Below, in pieces: positions 37,430-48,888 of a stretch of 64,000 nucleotides of DNA. Source of the DNA: Mesorhizobium australicum WSM2073 (GTDB lineage: Bacteria; Pseudomonadota; Alphaproteobacteria; Rhizobiales; Rhizobiaceae); contig NC_019973.1 of assembly GCF_000230995.2 (NCBI RefSeq), forward strand, positions 5,904,001 to 5,968,000, in the 5' to 3' direction. Each line of letters starts with the position of its first letter. Position 1 is the stretch's first letter. The notes beneath the pieces were generated by a model. The model was not told the origin of the DNA. It made no database searches and was given only the letters and a program-made list of their open reading frames with translations. The position numbers and the translations under genes are program-made.

Positions 37430-38786
37430 CGGGCTCACCTGGCGTTTGGCGGTTGCGGAATGGATCGAGCTCATCAGGCGTCGGCGCACGCCGGTCGGCT
37501 TGGAACAGGTTGGCAACCTCGAAGACCAGATCACGGGTCCCTTGATAGAGGATCGAGAGCCTGTGCTGGCTGCCAAGCCGGTCGAAGACGGGGAAGCCGA
37601 TGCGCATAAGCGGAATGCCAAGGCGTTTCGAGGCCTGGCGTCCATGTGAATGGGTGACCAGAAGATCAGCGCCGCTTGCAAGTGATTCCAGATCGCCGAG
37701 ATCGCCGACCTGAATCGACTCCGCCGGTACCTTTTCCAGAATTTTCGACATATCGGTCGTCGTGACGGCCGCCGTGATTGCGGAGCCCATGTCGACGAAG
37801 AACGCTCCGAATTGATAGAGTTGGTCTGGTTCAGCAGCGATCGCAATTTTCTTGCCTCCGAAGTGGAAATGTCCGTCGAGCAACGCATCTTGCAGTTGCG
37901 CCCGCCGACGGCGGACGCTTGCCGGCACAGGCTGGCCAGAAATAGCCGACAGCAGCGAAACGAACTGATCGGCGCCCTTCAATCCGGTCAGCGACTGAAA
38001 CAGCACGTAAGGCACGCCGGTCGCCTTGTAGAGAACCTCGGCCGGGCGGCGCATATGCTCGCCGATCGCGATGCAGTGCCCGGCCGTGCCGAGCTCGCGG
38101 ATATCCTCGATGCTCGTTCCGCCATAGGTGGTGGGGACCCAGTGGTCTGGCACGGTACCGTCGAGCGAGCCTGAAAGGTCTGGCAAGATCACCGATTGCA
38201 GGCCAAAGCTTTCGACGATCTCGCGCAAATGCTCGAGGTCAGCCACGGTGAGGTTCCAGCCGGGCAAGATTGCAAGTTTTTTGGACTGGCGCGCCCGTTC
38301 GCCAGGTCGCGTAACAGCTTCGATCATCGCGGTTACAGCGTTGGCCCAGCCCTCTTCGAGGGCGCCGGTGAAATCAGGCGTGTTGGCCAGGACGATTTCC
38401 GTGCCGGCGAGGTCTTTCGCCCGTTTCAGCCTGATGTCGGCGACGCCGCCTGCGCAATCTTCGCCTCGGGTTTCCACCAGGGCCGTCGTGCAGACCCCAA
38501 TCAGCTTTGGCGTCGTGCGGCTCTTGAGGTTGAGGATGGCCTCTTCCAGATTGTCCGACCCGCCGAGGATGGTTGTTATTTCATCCATCGCGGTCGTCTG
38601 TAGGGGAATCGTTTCCTTGAAATGCCGCACGAACAGCACGAGGGCGAAGCTGGTGCAGCCTTGGGCGCCGTGGAACAGCGGCACTGCGCCGTCAATGCCG
38701 AGAAACGCCAAGGCGGCACCAAGCGGCTGTGACGATTTCAGTGGATTGACCGAGGCTGATTTGGTTTGGGGAAGGATGCGGGTCAT
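37404..38786 (-). CDS. nifN: FeMo-cofactor scaffold protein NifN
   Basis: 460 residues, homologous to the NifK subunit. With NifE it forms the scaffold on which the iron-molybdenum cofactor is built. PLGAALAFLGIDGAVPLFHG and GAQGCTSFALVLFVRHFKE carry the conserved Cys of the P-cluster-like site; TTILGGSDNLEEAIL and VCTTALVETRGED follow. Its ATG overlaps the nifE stop by 4 bases, and nifX overlaps its 3' end. Confidence 0.95.
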   Translation of the reverse strand: MTRILPQTKSASVNPLKSSQPLGAALAFLGIDGAVPLFHGAQGCTSFALVLFVRHFKETIPLQTTAMDEITTILGGSDNLEEAILNLKSRTTPKLIGVCTTALVETRGEDCAGGVADIRLKRAKDLAGTEIVLANTPDFTGALEEGWANAVTAMIEAVTRPGERARQSKKLAILPGWNLTVADLEHLREIVESFGLQSVILPDLSGSLDGTVPDHWVPTTYGGTSIEDIRELGTAGHCIAIGEHMRRPAEVLYKATGVPYVLFQSLTGLKGADQFVSLLSAISGQPVPASVRRRRAQLQDALLDGHFHFGGKKIAIAAEPDQLYQFGAFFVDMGSAITAAVTTTDMSKILEKVPAESIQVGDLGDLESLASGADLLVTHSHGRQASKRLGIPLMRIGFPVFDRLGSQHRLSILYQGTRDLVFEVANLFQADRRAPTPDELDPFRNRQTPGEPDASLLTRH

Positions 38787-40282
38787 AGGATTTCCTCGAC
38801 AGCCGAAATCGTCCGCGTGGTGGCAGCGAAATTCTGGACAGCGCGCGTCGTCGCCGTGTCATTGTTGGCGCTGGGCAATTGGTGCTTCCCATCGGGCTGG
38901 CAATCCCACGGGGGTCGCTCGCGCACCTGGCGCCAGATCGGGTTGTGAATGGCGAGGTCGATCTGGCGTACGAGTTCCACCATGCCGTCATAACCGGCGT
39001 AAGGGTGCTGGCGCTCCTGATTGATGTCGAGCCAGGGCGTCTTGGCCTTCAGCGCGACGAATTGCGTGCGCCCGCCAGACAGCATGATATCGGCCTTGCC
39101 TCCAGAGAGGATGGCGTAAAGGTCGCGCGCTGACATCTGCTCGAACATATGGTTGTCGTCCTTGAGCATCTGTTGGATGCGCACCTTGTCTTCGGGCGTG
39201 GATTTCTTGACCGAGGTGCCCACGATCTCCATGCCGATCTCCATCAGCGCATGGACGACCGACCAGGACTTCACACCGCCTGTGTTGAGCAGCACGCGCT
39301 TGCCTTGGAGCCGCGGCCGGTAGGCCTCAAGCTTCTTCCATGCAACCGCCTCCTGCTCGGCAATCAGCGTCTCTGCGCGGTCCAGGATCTCCGGATCGGC
39401 ACCTTTCCTCACCAGCAGCTTGGCAATTCTGCGAAGTGCCTCCGAAGTGTCCGAGATCCCGTAGAAGGAGCCTTCGAAGAAGGGGATTCCCCAGCGCTCC
39501 TCCATCTTGCGGGCTAGAGTGATGAGGGCCGTCGAGCACACCACCATGGCCGCCCGGGCGCTGTGCCCGGAAGCTACGTCGCGATAGCGCGCGTCGCCCG
39601 GAATGCAGGCGCGCACCCGGATCCCGAGCCGATCCAGGAGCGGCTTTACCAGCCAGAATTCGCCGCAAAGGTTGAATTCACCAAGGATGTTGATGTCATA
39701 CGGGCCGGCGTCGTCGGGTTCCACCGTGCCGATGACATGGTCGAGCAACGCCTCCGCGGCAAGCTTGTTGCCGAGGTTCTTGGAGCCAGCCAAGCCCGGC
39801 GCGTTGACGGGAACCACGGCCAGGCCGAACTTTTCGGCGGCGCGTTTGCAGACGGCCTCGATATCGTCGCCGATGAGCGCCGTCACGCAGGTCGAATAGA
39901 CAAAGACTGCTGCGGGCGCATAGGTCTCCGTGATTTGGCGGATCGCCTTGAAGAGCTTCCGCTCCCCCCGCCCCATCACCACATCGAATTCGGTGAGGTC
40001 GGTCGTGAAGCTTGTGCGCCACAAGGTTGGCCCGGACGAAGCTGCACCGCGGTTGTCCCAGGAATTTCCCTCGCAGGCGAGCGGCGCATGCACCAGGTGG
40101 GCAACGTCAGTGATCGGCTGCAGGACGATCTTGGCCCCGTCGAAGGCGCAGCCGCCCGCTGCCGCTCCCGGCGTCAGCGGCCGTGCGCAGCCTTCCTTGC
40201 GCGCCTTGGCGTCCTTGCCACGGTTCTTGTCGCAGGCGGGCTCGTCGAAAACGTCTTGGATCTTGGCACTGAGCGCGGTCAT
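38783..40282 (-). CDS. nifE: FeMo-cofactor scaffold protein NifE
   Basis: 499 residues, partner of NifN. The N-terminus carries the conserved ACDKNRGKDAKARKEGCARP region and PGAAAGGCAFDGAKI; APLACEGNSWDNRG and VYSTCVTALIGDDIEAVC follow. Start set at ATG 40282 (MTALSAKIQDVF), the usual family beginning; a TTG seven codons earlier is also in frame. It lies 62 bases after nifK, with no separate promoter seen. Confidence 0.95.
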   Translation of the reverse strand: MTALSAKIQDVFDEPACDKNRGKDAKARKEGCARPLTPGAAAGGCAFDGAKIVLQPITDVAHLVHAPLACEGNSWDNRGAASSGPTLWRTSFTTDLTEFDVVMGRGERKLFKAIRQITETYAPAAVFVYSTCVTALIGDDIEAVCKRAAEKFGLAVVPVNAPGLAGSKNLGNKLAAEALLDHVIGTVEPDDAGPYDINILGEFNLCGEFWLVKPLLDRLGIRVRACIPGDARYRDVASGHSARAAMVVCSTALITLARKMEERWGIPFFEGSFYGISDTSEALRRIAKLLVRKGADPEILDRAETLIAEQEAVAWKKLEAYRPRLQGKRVLLNTGGVKSWSVVHALMEIGMEIVGTSVKKSTPEDKVRIQQMLKDDNHMFEQMSARDLYAILSGGKADIMLSGGRTQFVALKAKTPWLDINQERQHPYAGYDGMVELVRQIDLAIHNPIWRQVRERPPWDCQPDGKHQLPSANNDTATTRAVQNFAATTRTISAVEEIL

Positions 40283-40344
40283 CGCGTCAGCCCCCAAACC
40301 CAATTCGGCGACGAACCGCCTGCGCGAAAAGCTGGCCGTATGTT

Positions 40345-41886
40345 TCAGCGGGTGAGGTCATAGGAATAGTCCGTCACGCCCGTCTGGCTCGTCTCGCGAT
40401 CGAGTTTGTCGAAGATCTTGTCGAGGATCGTGGTCAGCACGCGCAATCCGCCTTGATAGCCCATGAGCGCAAAACGATGGTGATGGTGCCGGTCGAAGAT
40501 CGGAAACGTCAGGCGGATCAGCGGCGTGCCGGTGTCACGCTCCAGATACTTGCCATAGGAATTGCCGATCAGCAGGTCGACCGGCTCGGTGAAGAGCAGC
40601 GACCGCATCGCCCACAGGTCCTTGCCGGCCCAGACCTGGGCATCCGCGCCGAAGGGCGAGGCGTCAAGCAGCTCCTGCAACTCGGCTTGCCAGGCCGAGG
40701 AGCCGTTGGTGGCCAGGCAATGTGTCGGCTCGCCGCCGGTCTCCATGACGAAGCGGGCCATGGCGTACACGAAGTCCGGGTCGCCGTAGATCGCGTACTT
40801 CTTGCCGTGCAGCCAGGATTGGCTGTCGGCCATGGCATCAACCAGTCGGCCGCGCTCCAGTCGGATTGCCTCGGGGATTTCCTTGCCGGAAAGCGCCGAC
40901 ACCTTCATCAGCAATTCGTCGGTCGCCTGGACGCCGAGCGGATAATGGAAGGAAGCCGTGGCCTGCCCAACTTGCCCGCAATAGTCGAGCGTTTTTCGGG
41001 TGTTGTAGTGCTGGAGCGAAAGCGTTGCCTCGGCGTCGAGTGCCCCCTTCACCTCTTCGATCTTCGTGCCGCCGTCATACATGCGGTATTCCCCGTCCGA
41101 TGGCGTGTCGAACTGGTCAGAGGCGTCCTGGATGAAGGTGTAGGACACACCCATCATATCGAGCAGGCGTTTGAGTTCCCGGTTGTTGCCGACGCAGAAG
41201 CCGTCGAAGCCCGGAATGACGTTGATGGTTCCCTTGGCCTCCGTGCGCTCCTGGCCTTTCCAGAAGTGCTCTAGAATGCCCTTCAGCATGCCGTCATAGC
41301 CGTCGATATGGCTGCCGACGAAGGCCGGCGTGTGGGCGAAGGGCACGTCAAAGTCGCTCGGCACCGACTTTTCGTCTTTGGCGTTCTCGATGAAGCTGTG
41401 CAGGTCGTCGCCTATGACCTCGGCCATACAAGTCGTCGACACTGCGATCATCTTGGGGTCGTAAAGCTGGTATGTGTTGGCGAGCCCGTCGACCAGGTTC
41501 TTCAGGCCCCCGAACACTGCCGCGTCCTCCGTCATCGAGGAGGAAACTGCCGAAGCAGGCTCCTTGAAATGGCGCGATAGATGAGAGCGGTAGTAGGCCA
41601 CGCAGCCCTGGCTACCGTGGACGAAGGACATGGTCCGCTCGAAGCCTGCGGCCGCGAACACCGCGCCGAGCGGCTGGCAGGCCTTGGCGGGATTAATCAC
41701 AAGCGCTTGTCGGGCGAGGTTCTTTTCGCGGTACGCCCAGGTCTTGGTGAATTCACCCTGATCGGCAACGATCTGATCCGGGTGCGGACATTCGAAATTC
41801 AGCTTCTTCTCGGCGAGCATCTGCCTGTATTCCGGCTCGCGGAACAGCGGAGCGTGGTCGAGAATCTTTTCGGCCGACTGCGGCAT
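40345..41886 (-). CDS. nifK: Nitrogenase MoFe protein beta subunit NifK
   Basis: 513 residues. P-cluster cysteines are in [31 protein letters not shown] and [14 protein letters not shown]. Start at ATG 41886 ([20 protein letters not shown]), the conserved beginning; codons up to 41919 are in frame but not family-like. nifD ends 134 bases upstream, and that gap contains a short GTCTC/GAGAC hairpin near 41985-42001. Confidence 0.97.
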   Translation of the reverse strand: MPQSAEKILDHAPLFREPEYRQMLAEKKLNFECPHPDQIVADQGEFTKTWAYREKNLARQALVINPAKACQPLGAVFAAAGFERTMSFVHGSQGCVAYYRSHLSRHFKEPASAVSSSMTEDAAVFGGLKNLVDGLANTYQLYDPKMIAVSTTCMAEVIGDDLHSFIENAKDEKSVPSDFDVPFAHTPAFVGSHIDGYDGMLKGILEHFWKGQERTEAKGTINVIPGFDGFCVGNNRELKRLLDMMGVSYTFIQDASDQFDTPSDGEYRMYDGGTKIEEVKGALDAEATLSLQHYNTRKTLDYCGQVGQATASFHYPLGVQATDELLMKVSALSGKEIPEAIRLERGRLVDAMADSQSWLHGKKYAIYGDPDFVYAMARFVMETGGEPTHCLATNGSSAWQAELQELLDASPFGADAQVWAGKDLWAMRSLLFTEPVDLLIGNSYGKYLERDTGTPLIRLTFPIFDRHHHHRFALMGYQGGLRVLTTILDKIFDKLDRETSQTGVTDYSYDLTR

Positions 41887-42020
41887 TGGTATTACCTCTT
41901 TTCCATCTGGCCGCGCCATACGGCAGCTCAGGTACGTCGAGACGTTTGCGGTTTCCCGAGGCTCACAAGCCGCGGGGGTTCATCGTCTCTCTGGGGGAGA
42001 CTAGGCCTTGGACAGGGCGT

Positions 42021-43523
42021 CTATTCGGCAGCCATCGCCTGCCCGCGGGACGGGCCTTGTTTCCAAGGTGCCTGGTAGAGGTCCCAGACCGGATTGTTGA
42101 TCGCAAGATCCACGTCGCGCGCGAAAATGGCGAAGCCGTCATAGCCATGATAAGGTCCCGAATAGTCCCAGGAGTGCATTTGACGGAACGGGATACCCAT
42201 CTTCTGCACGGGGTATTTTTCCTTGATGCCAGAGCCAACCAGGTTGGGGCGAACTCCCTCGATGAACTTCTCCAACTCATAGCCGGTAACGTCGTCATAG
42301 ATCAGGGTGCCATTCTTTGCGTAATGGCCCGTGCGTTGATAGTCATCGTTGTGAGCGAACTCGTAGCCGGTGCCAACGATGACCATGCCGAGGTCTTCGT
42401 AAGCTGTGATGACGTGGCGGGGGCGCAGGCCGCCGACGTAGAGCATGACGGTATTGCCTTCGAGGCGCGGCCGGTACTTTGAGATGACGGCGTCGACAAG
42501 CGGTCTGTACTTGGCGATGACCTTCTCGACTTTCTCCTCGATTTCGGAGCCGAAATGCTTGGCTATTTTACGCAGGGAGGTCTCGATCTGGGACGGTCCG
42601 AAGAAATTGTACTCCATCCAGGCGACGCCATACTTTTCCTCCATATGCCGGCAGATGTAGTTCATCGACCGGTAGCAGTGGATGAGATTGAGCTTGGCCT
42701 TCGGGGCGCGCTCGATCTCGGCCAGTGTCGCGTCACCGGACCAGTTGCCGACCACGCGCAATCCTATCTCCTCAAGCAGGATGCGCGAGGCCCACGCGTC
42801 GCCGCCAATATTGTAGTCGCCGATCACGTTGACGTCGTAAGCACCGGCCTCGAAATCGACGTCCTTCTTGTCGAAGACCCAGTCGCGGATGGAGTCATTG
42901 GCGATATGGTGGCCGAGTGATTGCGAGACGCCGCGGAAGCCCTCGCAGCGCACCGGCACGATAGTCTTTTCGTACTCCTTGGCCTTCTTGCGAGAAACTG
43001 CCTCGGTGTCATCGCCAATGAGACCGATCGGGCATTCGGATTGCACCGTGATGCCGTTATTCAGCGGAAACAGTAGCTCGATCTCATCGATGATCTGTTC
43101 CAGTTTCTTGTCACCGCCGAAGACAATGTCTTTCTCCTGGAAATCGGATGTGAACTGCATTGTCCCGAACGTGTCGATGCCCGTTGTTCCGACGTAGTAG
43201 TTGCGGCGCTGTGACCAGGAATATTGGCCGCAACCGACGGGGCCGTGCGAGATATGGACCATATCCTTGACCGGACCCCAGACCACGCCCTTTGAACCGG
43301 CATAGGCGCAGCCGCGTATGGTCATCACTCCCGGAATGGACTTGATGTTCGATTTGACGTCGCATTCGGAAAGGATCTCGCTTTCCCCGCCGGCCTGGTC
43401 CCCGCTCTTTGCGACGCTGAGATGCTTTTTGCGGCGCTTCGCCGCTTTGTCCGGATATTGCGATAGCACCTCCTCAATAAGCTTCGCATGGAGAGCACCA
43501 TCATTCTCGTATTCCAGGCTCAT
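42021..43523 (-). CDS. nifD: Nitrogenase MoFe protein alpha subunit NifD
   Basis: 500 residues. P-cluster and cofactor residues are visible: [41 protein letters not shown], and near the C-terminus [17 protein letters not shown], with the homocitrate-pocket His. Preceded by a 91-base gap after nifH without an evident promoter. Second gene of the nif operon. Confidence 0.98.
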   Translation of the reverse strand: MSLEYENDGALHAKLIEEVLSQYPDKAAKRRKKHLSVAKSGDQAGGESEILSECDVKSNIKSIPGVMTIRGCAYAGSKGVVWGPVKDMVHISHGPVGCGQYSWSQRRNYYVGTTGIDTFGTMQFTSDFQEKDIVFGGDKKLEQIIDEIELLFPLNNGITVQSECPIGLIGDDTEAVSRKKAKEYEKTIVPVRCEGFRGVSQSLGHHIANDSIRDWVFDKKDVDFEAGAYDVNVIGDYNIGGDAWASRILLEEIGLRVVGNWSGDATLAEIERAPKAKLNLIHCYRSMNYICRHMEEKYGVAWMEYNFFGPSQIETSLRKIAKHFGSEIEEKVEKVIAKYRPLVDAVISKYRPRLEGNTVMLYVGGLRPRHVITAYEDLGMVIVGTGYEFAHNDDYQRTGHYAKNGTLIYDDVTGYELEKFIEGVRPNLVGSGIKEKYPVQKMGIPFRQMHSWDYSGPYHGYDGFAIFARDVDLAINNPVWDLYQAPWKQGPSRGQAMAAE

Positions 43524-43614
43524 GGGACCCCTTTCAAGGTGTCTGGTGACGCCTCACCGACGAGGCGCCGTTCTTTGCAAGGCGTGCCACCTCAAGGAGG
43601 GCGCCCAATATCGG

Positions 43615-44583
<969 letters not shown>

Positions 44584-44596
44584 TCACAACGAGGTC

Positions 44597-44613
44597 TCAA
44601 GATTCGTGCCAAC
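44597..44613 (-). promoter_or_regulatory. Sigma-54 promoter of nifH
   Basis: Minus strand reads TTGGCACGAATCTTGAGA. The -24 element is perfect, but the -12 element is TTGA, giving GG-N10-GA where sigma-54 promoters normally have GC. No alternative with GC at the right spacing was found nearby. Confidence 0.75.
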
Positions 44614-44719
44614 TTTTCCGAAGGACAGCCAAAGCGGGATTTTTCCTTTTGGCTCAAGCTAGTTAGCTTGTGCGCTAACAAGTGCTCGCTGGCAGATAGA
44701 TTATTGTTGGAACGAGCCG

Positions 44720-44735
44720 TGTAGCGGACCCGACA
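44720..44735. promoter_or_regulatory. NifA upstream activator site of nifH
   Basis: TGT-AGCGGACCCG-ACA, an exact TGT-N10-ACA, about 110 bases upstream of the nifH -24 element. Confidence 0.8.
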
Positions 44736-45086
44736 ATGCCCGACACAAAACGTCAGGTTCGAGCCACCGGAAATGGTCCTTTGAGTCAGAGCCGGTTTTT
44801 GGCTGCTTAAAGGCGGCGGTCATAGCGACCGGCTCGCGTCGTCCCGTCACGGAACATCAGACGTCCGTGCTCGGAACTGCTGGCGCGCATGGCTGGTTCG
44901 AGACGGAAGCCGTGGTCGGCATAGAACAGCCTGATGAGACGTCTGCCGACGATGACACCCCCGTCGGGCACGGAGAACCGGCACCGAAATTGCACGCCCT
45001 ACTATCACAAGATGTCGGGCAGCGATGGCGCGCTTTTGCCTTTAGTTCGGATCATCGCAGCCAACCCATGTTGGGCGAGAATGTTC

Positions 45087-46307
45087 ATGACCGAATCGGC
45101 GACGGGTCTTATCGAAACTGTTCTGCACGGCCCAGAAACGCCGGATCGACTATCTCCTCCCGCATGGGGTGCGGTCATTTCGCTTGCTTTGGGCACCTTC
45201 GGGCTGGTGGCGGCAGAGTGTCTGCCAGCCAGCGTGCTGACGCTGATAGCGCACGATCTCGGTATCTCAGTGGATGCGGTTGGATATGCGATCACAGCGA
45301 CGGGCATTGCTGCGGCGATCTCAGCGCCGACGATGGCCATTATTACAAAGCGCCTGGACCGCAGGACCGTCCTGTGGGCAATGATGCTGCTTCAGATCCT
45401 GTCCAACCTCCTGGTGGCAGTCGGGTCGTCGCTGCCGGTTTTGCTGGCAGCACGCGTTATGCTCGGCATTGCGCTCGGAGGCTTCTGGTCGATTTCGGCA
45501 TCGCTGGCGATACGGCTCGTTCCAAATCATCTTCTGCCGCGCGCCATGTCAATCATCCTCGCCGGCGTTTCGGTCGCTCTCGTATGCGTGCCTGCATTCG
45601 GCGCCGTCGTCGGCGGCAGCTTGGGATGGCGAGTGGCCTTCACGCTCACCGCAGTGCTTAATGCTGTTACGCTGCTGGTGCTGCTTTTAACGATGCCGAC
45701 GCTGCCTCCGGTTGAAATGGCTGGATTCCGCAGTCTGCTGGATGCGGCCAAAGATCCGACCATCAAGGTCGCACTTTTGGTCGTACTGCTGGTCGCTTCT
45801 GGGCACTTCACCAGCTTCAGCTATATTCGGGTCTTCCTCGAGACGACTCCCAAGCTCGGTACCAACGGGATCTGGATATTGTTGCTCCTTTCTGGCATAA
45901 GCGGCTTCTTCGGCAGTTTTGCCGGAGCATTCCTGGCCAAACACAGTCTCAAGGCAGTCGCGGCCCTGCCATCCTTCCTTATGGCGATAGCCGCTGTCTC
46001 GTTGCTGAAGTTTGGAGCATCGACCTATGCCTCGGCGATTGCGGTTTCCGTATGGGGCTTTGCCTTCGGCGCGGTGCCGGTGGGGTTGCAGACTTGGATA
46101 CTGCTGCGTGCCGTCCCCGAGCAGGCCGAAAGCGCCGCCGTGCTGATGACCTCAACGTTCCAGGTAGCCATCGCAGCCGGCGCGATTTTCGGCGGACTGC
46201 TGCTGAATGATCCCGACCACGTCACGGGTGTCTTTGCCTACACCGCAATTGCCACATTGCTCGCGGCACTCACAGTGTTCGTATTCGACCCGAAACACGC
46301 AACCTAA
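45087..46307 (+). CDS. MFS transporter, drug:H+ antiporter (AraJ/YdhP type)
   Basis: About 406 residues with 12 predicted membrane segments. The loop between segments 2 and 3 reads APTMAIITKRLDRRTVL, close to the MFS signature; segment 4-5 ARVMLGIALGGFWSISASLA is typical of the DHA1 arabinose/drug efflux group. The start may be ATG 45081 or 45087; GGGCGAGA precedes them, and earlier in-frame codons are Arg/Cys-rich and unlikely. It is transcribed divergently from nifH. No sigma-54 promoter was found for it, and its substrate is unknown. Confidence 0.85.
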   Translation: MTESATGLIETVLHGPETPDRLSPPAWGAVISLALGTFGLVAAECLPASVLTLIAHDLGISVDAVGYAITATGIAAAISAPTMAIITKRLDRRTVLWAMMLLQILSNLLVAVGSSLPVLLAARVMLGIALGGFWSISASLAIRLVPNHLLPRAMSIILAGVSVALVCVPAFGAVVGGSLGWRVAFTLTAVLNAVTLLVLLLTMPTLPPVEMAGFRSLLDAAKDPTIKVALLVVLLVASGHFTSFSYIRVFLETTPKLGTNGIWILLLLSGISGFFGSFAGAFLAKHSLKAVAALPSFLMAIAAVSLLKFGASTYASAIAVSVWGFAFGAVPVGLQTWILLRAVPEQAESAAVLMTSTFQVAIAAGAIFGGLLLNDPDHVTGVFAYTAIATLLAALTVFVFDPKHAT

Positions 46308-47272
46308 CCGCCTGGTGGGAGAGAAGCTCGCCGTCGAGGTGGACTCGCACCAGCCGCGCGACGCGGTCTGCCCACGATACTTTTTCGATCCAGGCCTTCG
46401 TCTCGCCTAGGACGGCCGCCTAATTCGCGGTACTGCCTCTTCCACGTCGGCTCTTCAACGGGCATGGACCAGCGCCGGTGCCTTGCCGGCCTGCACCGAG
46501 ACTACAGCGAGCGATCAGCGCTCGGCCCGGGCGGACTTGGTCAGGTTGCGCAGCCCATCTTCGCCGACATCGATGTCCTGATATTGCAAGGGTGTCAGCG
46601 CAACGACGGTCTCACCTCTCGAATGACTATGTCCGACAACTTCATGGCAACGAACTCGTCCCGCTGGTGGACGCCGACGAGCTTGGGAGATAAGGGCGCA
46701 ATCTGCTCTTCAATGAGCGTTTGAACGTCGGGCACAAATGGGCAGCAAACTTTTTCGGCGCGAGCTAGCGAGACCCGTCAAATCATCGGTTTTGAAATGC
46801 CGATTTAGTGCCTGTCCAGGCATAGCGACCGATATAGGTCACAGAAATCCTTTCAGTTGAGTTGGAGCGGAAGATCAATGCGCTCCTGCATCAAGCGTCC
46901 TTAGGGGCAGCCGAGGCTCTCCTCGAAATTTGCAGACGTCCCACTGACAAGATTGTTGGCTATTTGCGTGCCCGGTTGGCGCTCCGTTGCGTTCTGCCGG
47001 TTCCCGCAAACAGCGGACGCTTCTTGGCGACCTTTGGGTCGGCTTTGCGACAATTCTAGTCCAGTTTCCGACACAATAGATTTCGATAGGGACGCTCGGC
47101 GAGAGGAACACCAAGCGTGTAAAGATCGTAGCGAAAGCGATCCTTATCGAATCCGGATCGTGGCGCTGCCGGCCTGCGTTCACGTTAGTCGCACGTAAAA
47201 ACACGCCAGGGCAAACACACTGTGCAATCGCTGTGCCGGCCGATGCGGGGTATTGCCCGGGCTTGCCCTGTC
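46308..47272. other. Gap with gene debris, no intact gene
   Basis: On the minus strand at 46530-46735, pieces such as PDVQTLIEEQIAPLSPKLVG and VVALTPLQYQDIDVGEDGL look protein-like but are in different frames and were not assigned to a family. The rest shows nothing recognisable apart from the promoter that follows. Confidence 0.4.
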
Positions 47273-47288
47273 TGGCCCGTCCTTTGCC
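47273..47288 (+). promoter_or_regulatory. Sigma-54 promoter upstream of the prxS-rpoN region
   Basis: TGGCCCGTCCTTTGCC: GG-N10-GC spacing and TTGC at -12, with one mismatch at -24. No exact TGT-N10-ACA was found within 200 bases upstream. The next intact nif gene is prxS, 900 bases downstream. Confidence 0.55.
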
Positions 47289-47491
47289 AGCCGGCGCCGG
47301 ACGCGTGAATACCCTCTCTACACAGGACTTTTGTTCGGTGTGATGACGTGACGGCTCTGGCGCGCACCTCCGGTTGGCGAAGACGTCGTCTCGAAGCGAT
47401 AGCGCTGGTGCAGGAGCAGCTTCATTGGAAATGGCATGCCGCTTGCTGCCTTGTGCTTAGAGCCCATCAAACCAGGAAGAAGGTGACTACC

Positions 47492-48196
47492 ATGGCTGAC
47501 GCCCCAAGCTCCAAACGATGGACAAAGGCGACGGTGGCCGTCCTCGCTGAAGATCGGGACGTCGTCCGGTTCGGAGATCCGTCCTCCGAAGCGGCTTTGC
47601 AACTGGGGTTCGATGCCGAGACGCCAGATGATGCTCGCGCATTTGCCACAAATCGGTTTGCATCAGCATGTCAGTGGCCCAGAGGCTTCTCAAAGTTTCG
47701 GCGGAGCCCACGTCGGCCGGAAACAGGCAAGTCCAGCCAATACGCTGAACCAGTTCAGCCACGCCGCTCTGCGGCGCGGAGAATCACTTTTGCGACGCAT
47801 ATGCTCATCCCGCTGCTGGTCATGTCCGGTTGCCAGCATTTTGACCCCGGGTATGAGGAGTGGGTGATCCATGCCGGCTCCGGCGCCCTAGTCGCGGCAA
47901 GACCAATCGCGGCGCTAGAAGGTGCCCTCATCCCTCATATCGATGGCTTTCGGGTGAGAAAGGTCTGGAGCCGGGCCGTTGCCATGAATCGGGAGCCGCG
48001 TCCCCCAATCGCTCACGTCGATGCGGTTCGGGTGAAGAACACCTGGAGCCGGGCCGTTCCCATACACCCGAATGGGGAAAGCATCGGGAGCGCCGTCGGC
48101 ATCATGCCATGCACGAGACCCGCAGCTCGGTATTGCGCCAGCCCCTGCAAGAATCCAGTGCCACCTCCTTTCAAGGAGAAAATTGATGACCGGTAA
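47492..48196 (+). CDS. Uncharacterised protein with an internal duplication, upstream of prxS
   Basis: ATG 47492 with a good AGAAGG ribosome site opens 234 codons ending 11 bases inside prxS. The N-terminal 60 residues look like a soluble protein (ADAPSSKRWTKATVAVLAED), while the rest is Arg/Pro-rich. Two in-frame 26-codon repeats occur near the end (FRVRKVWSRAVAMN and VRVKNTWSRAVPIH). No family recognised. It may be real, or an open leader between the sigma-54 promoter and prxS; the reverse strand across the repeats is also open. Confidence 0.4.
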   Translation: MADAPSSKRWTKATVAVLAEDRDVVRFGDPSSEAALQLGFDAETPDDARAFATNRFASACQWPRGFSKFRRSPRRPETGKSSQYAEPVQPRRSAARRITFATHMLIPLLVMSGCQHFDPGYEEWVIHAGSGALVAARPIAALEGALIPHIDGFRVRKVWSRAVAMNREPRPPIAHVDAVRVKNTWSRAVPIHPNGESIGSAVGIMPCTRPAARYCASPCKNPVPPPFKEKIDDR

Positions 48197-48719
48197 AAAG
48201 AAGGTTCCCTTCGTCACGTTTCTTACGCGTGTCCGCGATGATTCAGTCCAGGGGCCAAATCCATACCGCTGGGAAAAAAGAACATCCGACGACTACTTTG
48301 CCGGCAAACGGGTCATCCTGTTCTCTCTGCCCGGTGCTTTCACACCGACCTGTTCGACCTACCAACTGCCGAATTTCGAAGATCTCTATGCGGAATTCAA
48401 GAAGGAGGGAATTGACGCGATCTACTGCCTCTCCGTCAACGATGCCTTTGTCATGAATGCATGGGGGAAGTCCTTGGGGTTGCAGAAAGTCGAGCTGATC
48501 CCCGACGGTTCAGGCGAGTTCACTCGCAAAATGGGCATGCTGGTTGCCAAGGACAATCTCGGCTTCGGTATGCGCTCCTGGCGCTACGCGGCTCTGGTCA
48601 ATAATGGCGTGGTGGAGCAGTGGTTTGAGGAGGAAGGTTTCTCCGACAACTGCGGGACCGACCCCTATGGCGTCTCATCCCCGCAGAACGTCCTTCAAAC
48701 ATTGAAGGACGCTGCATGA
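48186..48719 (+). CDS. prxS: Atypical 2-Cys/1-Cys peroxiredoxin (PrxS, Prx5 type)
   Basis: 177 residues. The peroxidatic Cys is in LPGAFTPTCSTYQLPNFE, with the conserved Thr and Arg (GMRSWRYAALV); a second Cys is in FSDNCGTDPYGVSSP, matching rhizobial PrxS. It reduces peroxides in bacteroids. In Rhizobium etli, prxS is co-transcribed with rpoN2 from a sigma-54 promoter; the same gene order holds here, with rpoN 170 bases downstream and a -24/-12 element upstream. AAGGAG precedes the ATG. Confidence 0.9.
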   Translation: MTGKKKVPFVTFLTRVRDDSVQGPNPYRWEKRTSDDYFAGKRVILFSLPGAFTPTCSTYQLPNFEDLYAEFKKEGIDAIYCLSVNDAFVMNAWGKSLGLQKVELIPDGSGEFTRKMGMLVAKDNLGFGMRSWRYAALVNNGVVEQWFEEEGFSDNCGTDPYGVSSPQNVLQTLKDAA

Positions 48720-48888
48720 CCTGGTGCCGAAGATGTGCAGCTGCGTTTGGACGCCACTTGCACAAGGGCAAAGCTCTAAAGCGGCGCGTCCGGGATGGTC
48801 ATTCAAAGGTGACGCGCATGCGAGGCGTCGACCTGTGAGAGATCGAAACCAGCCGCGGTCAGAGCTTCTTGGACAGGAATAAGTGACC

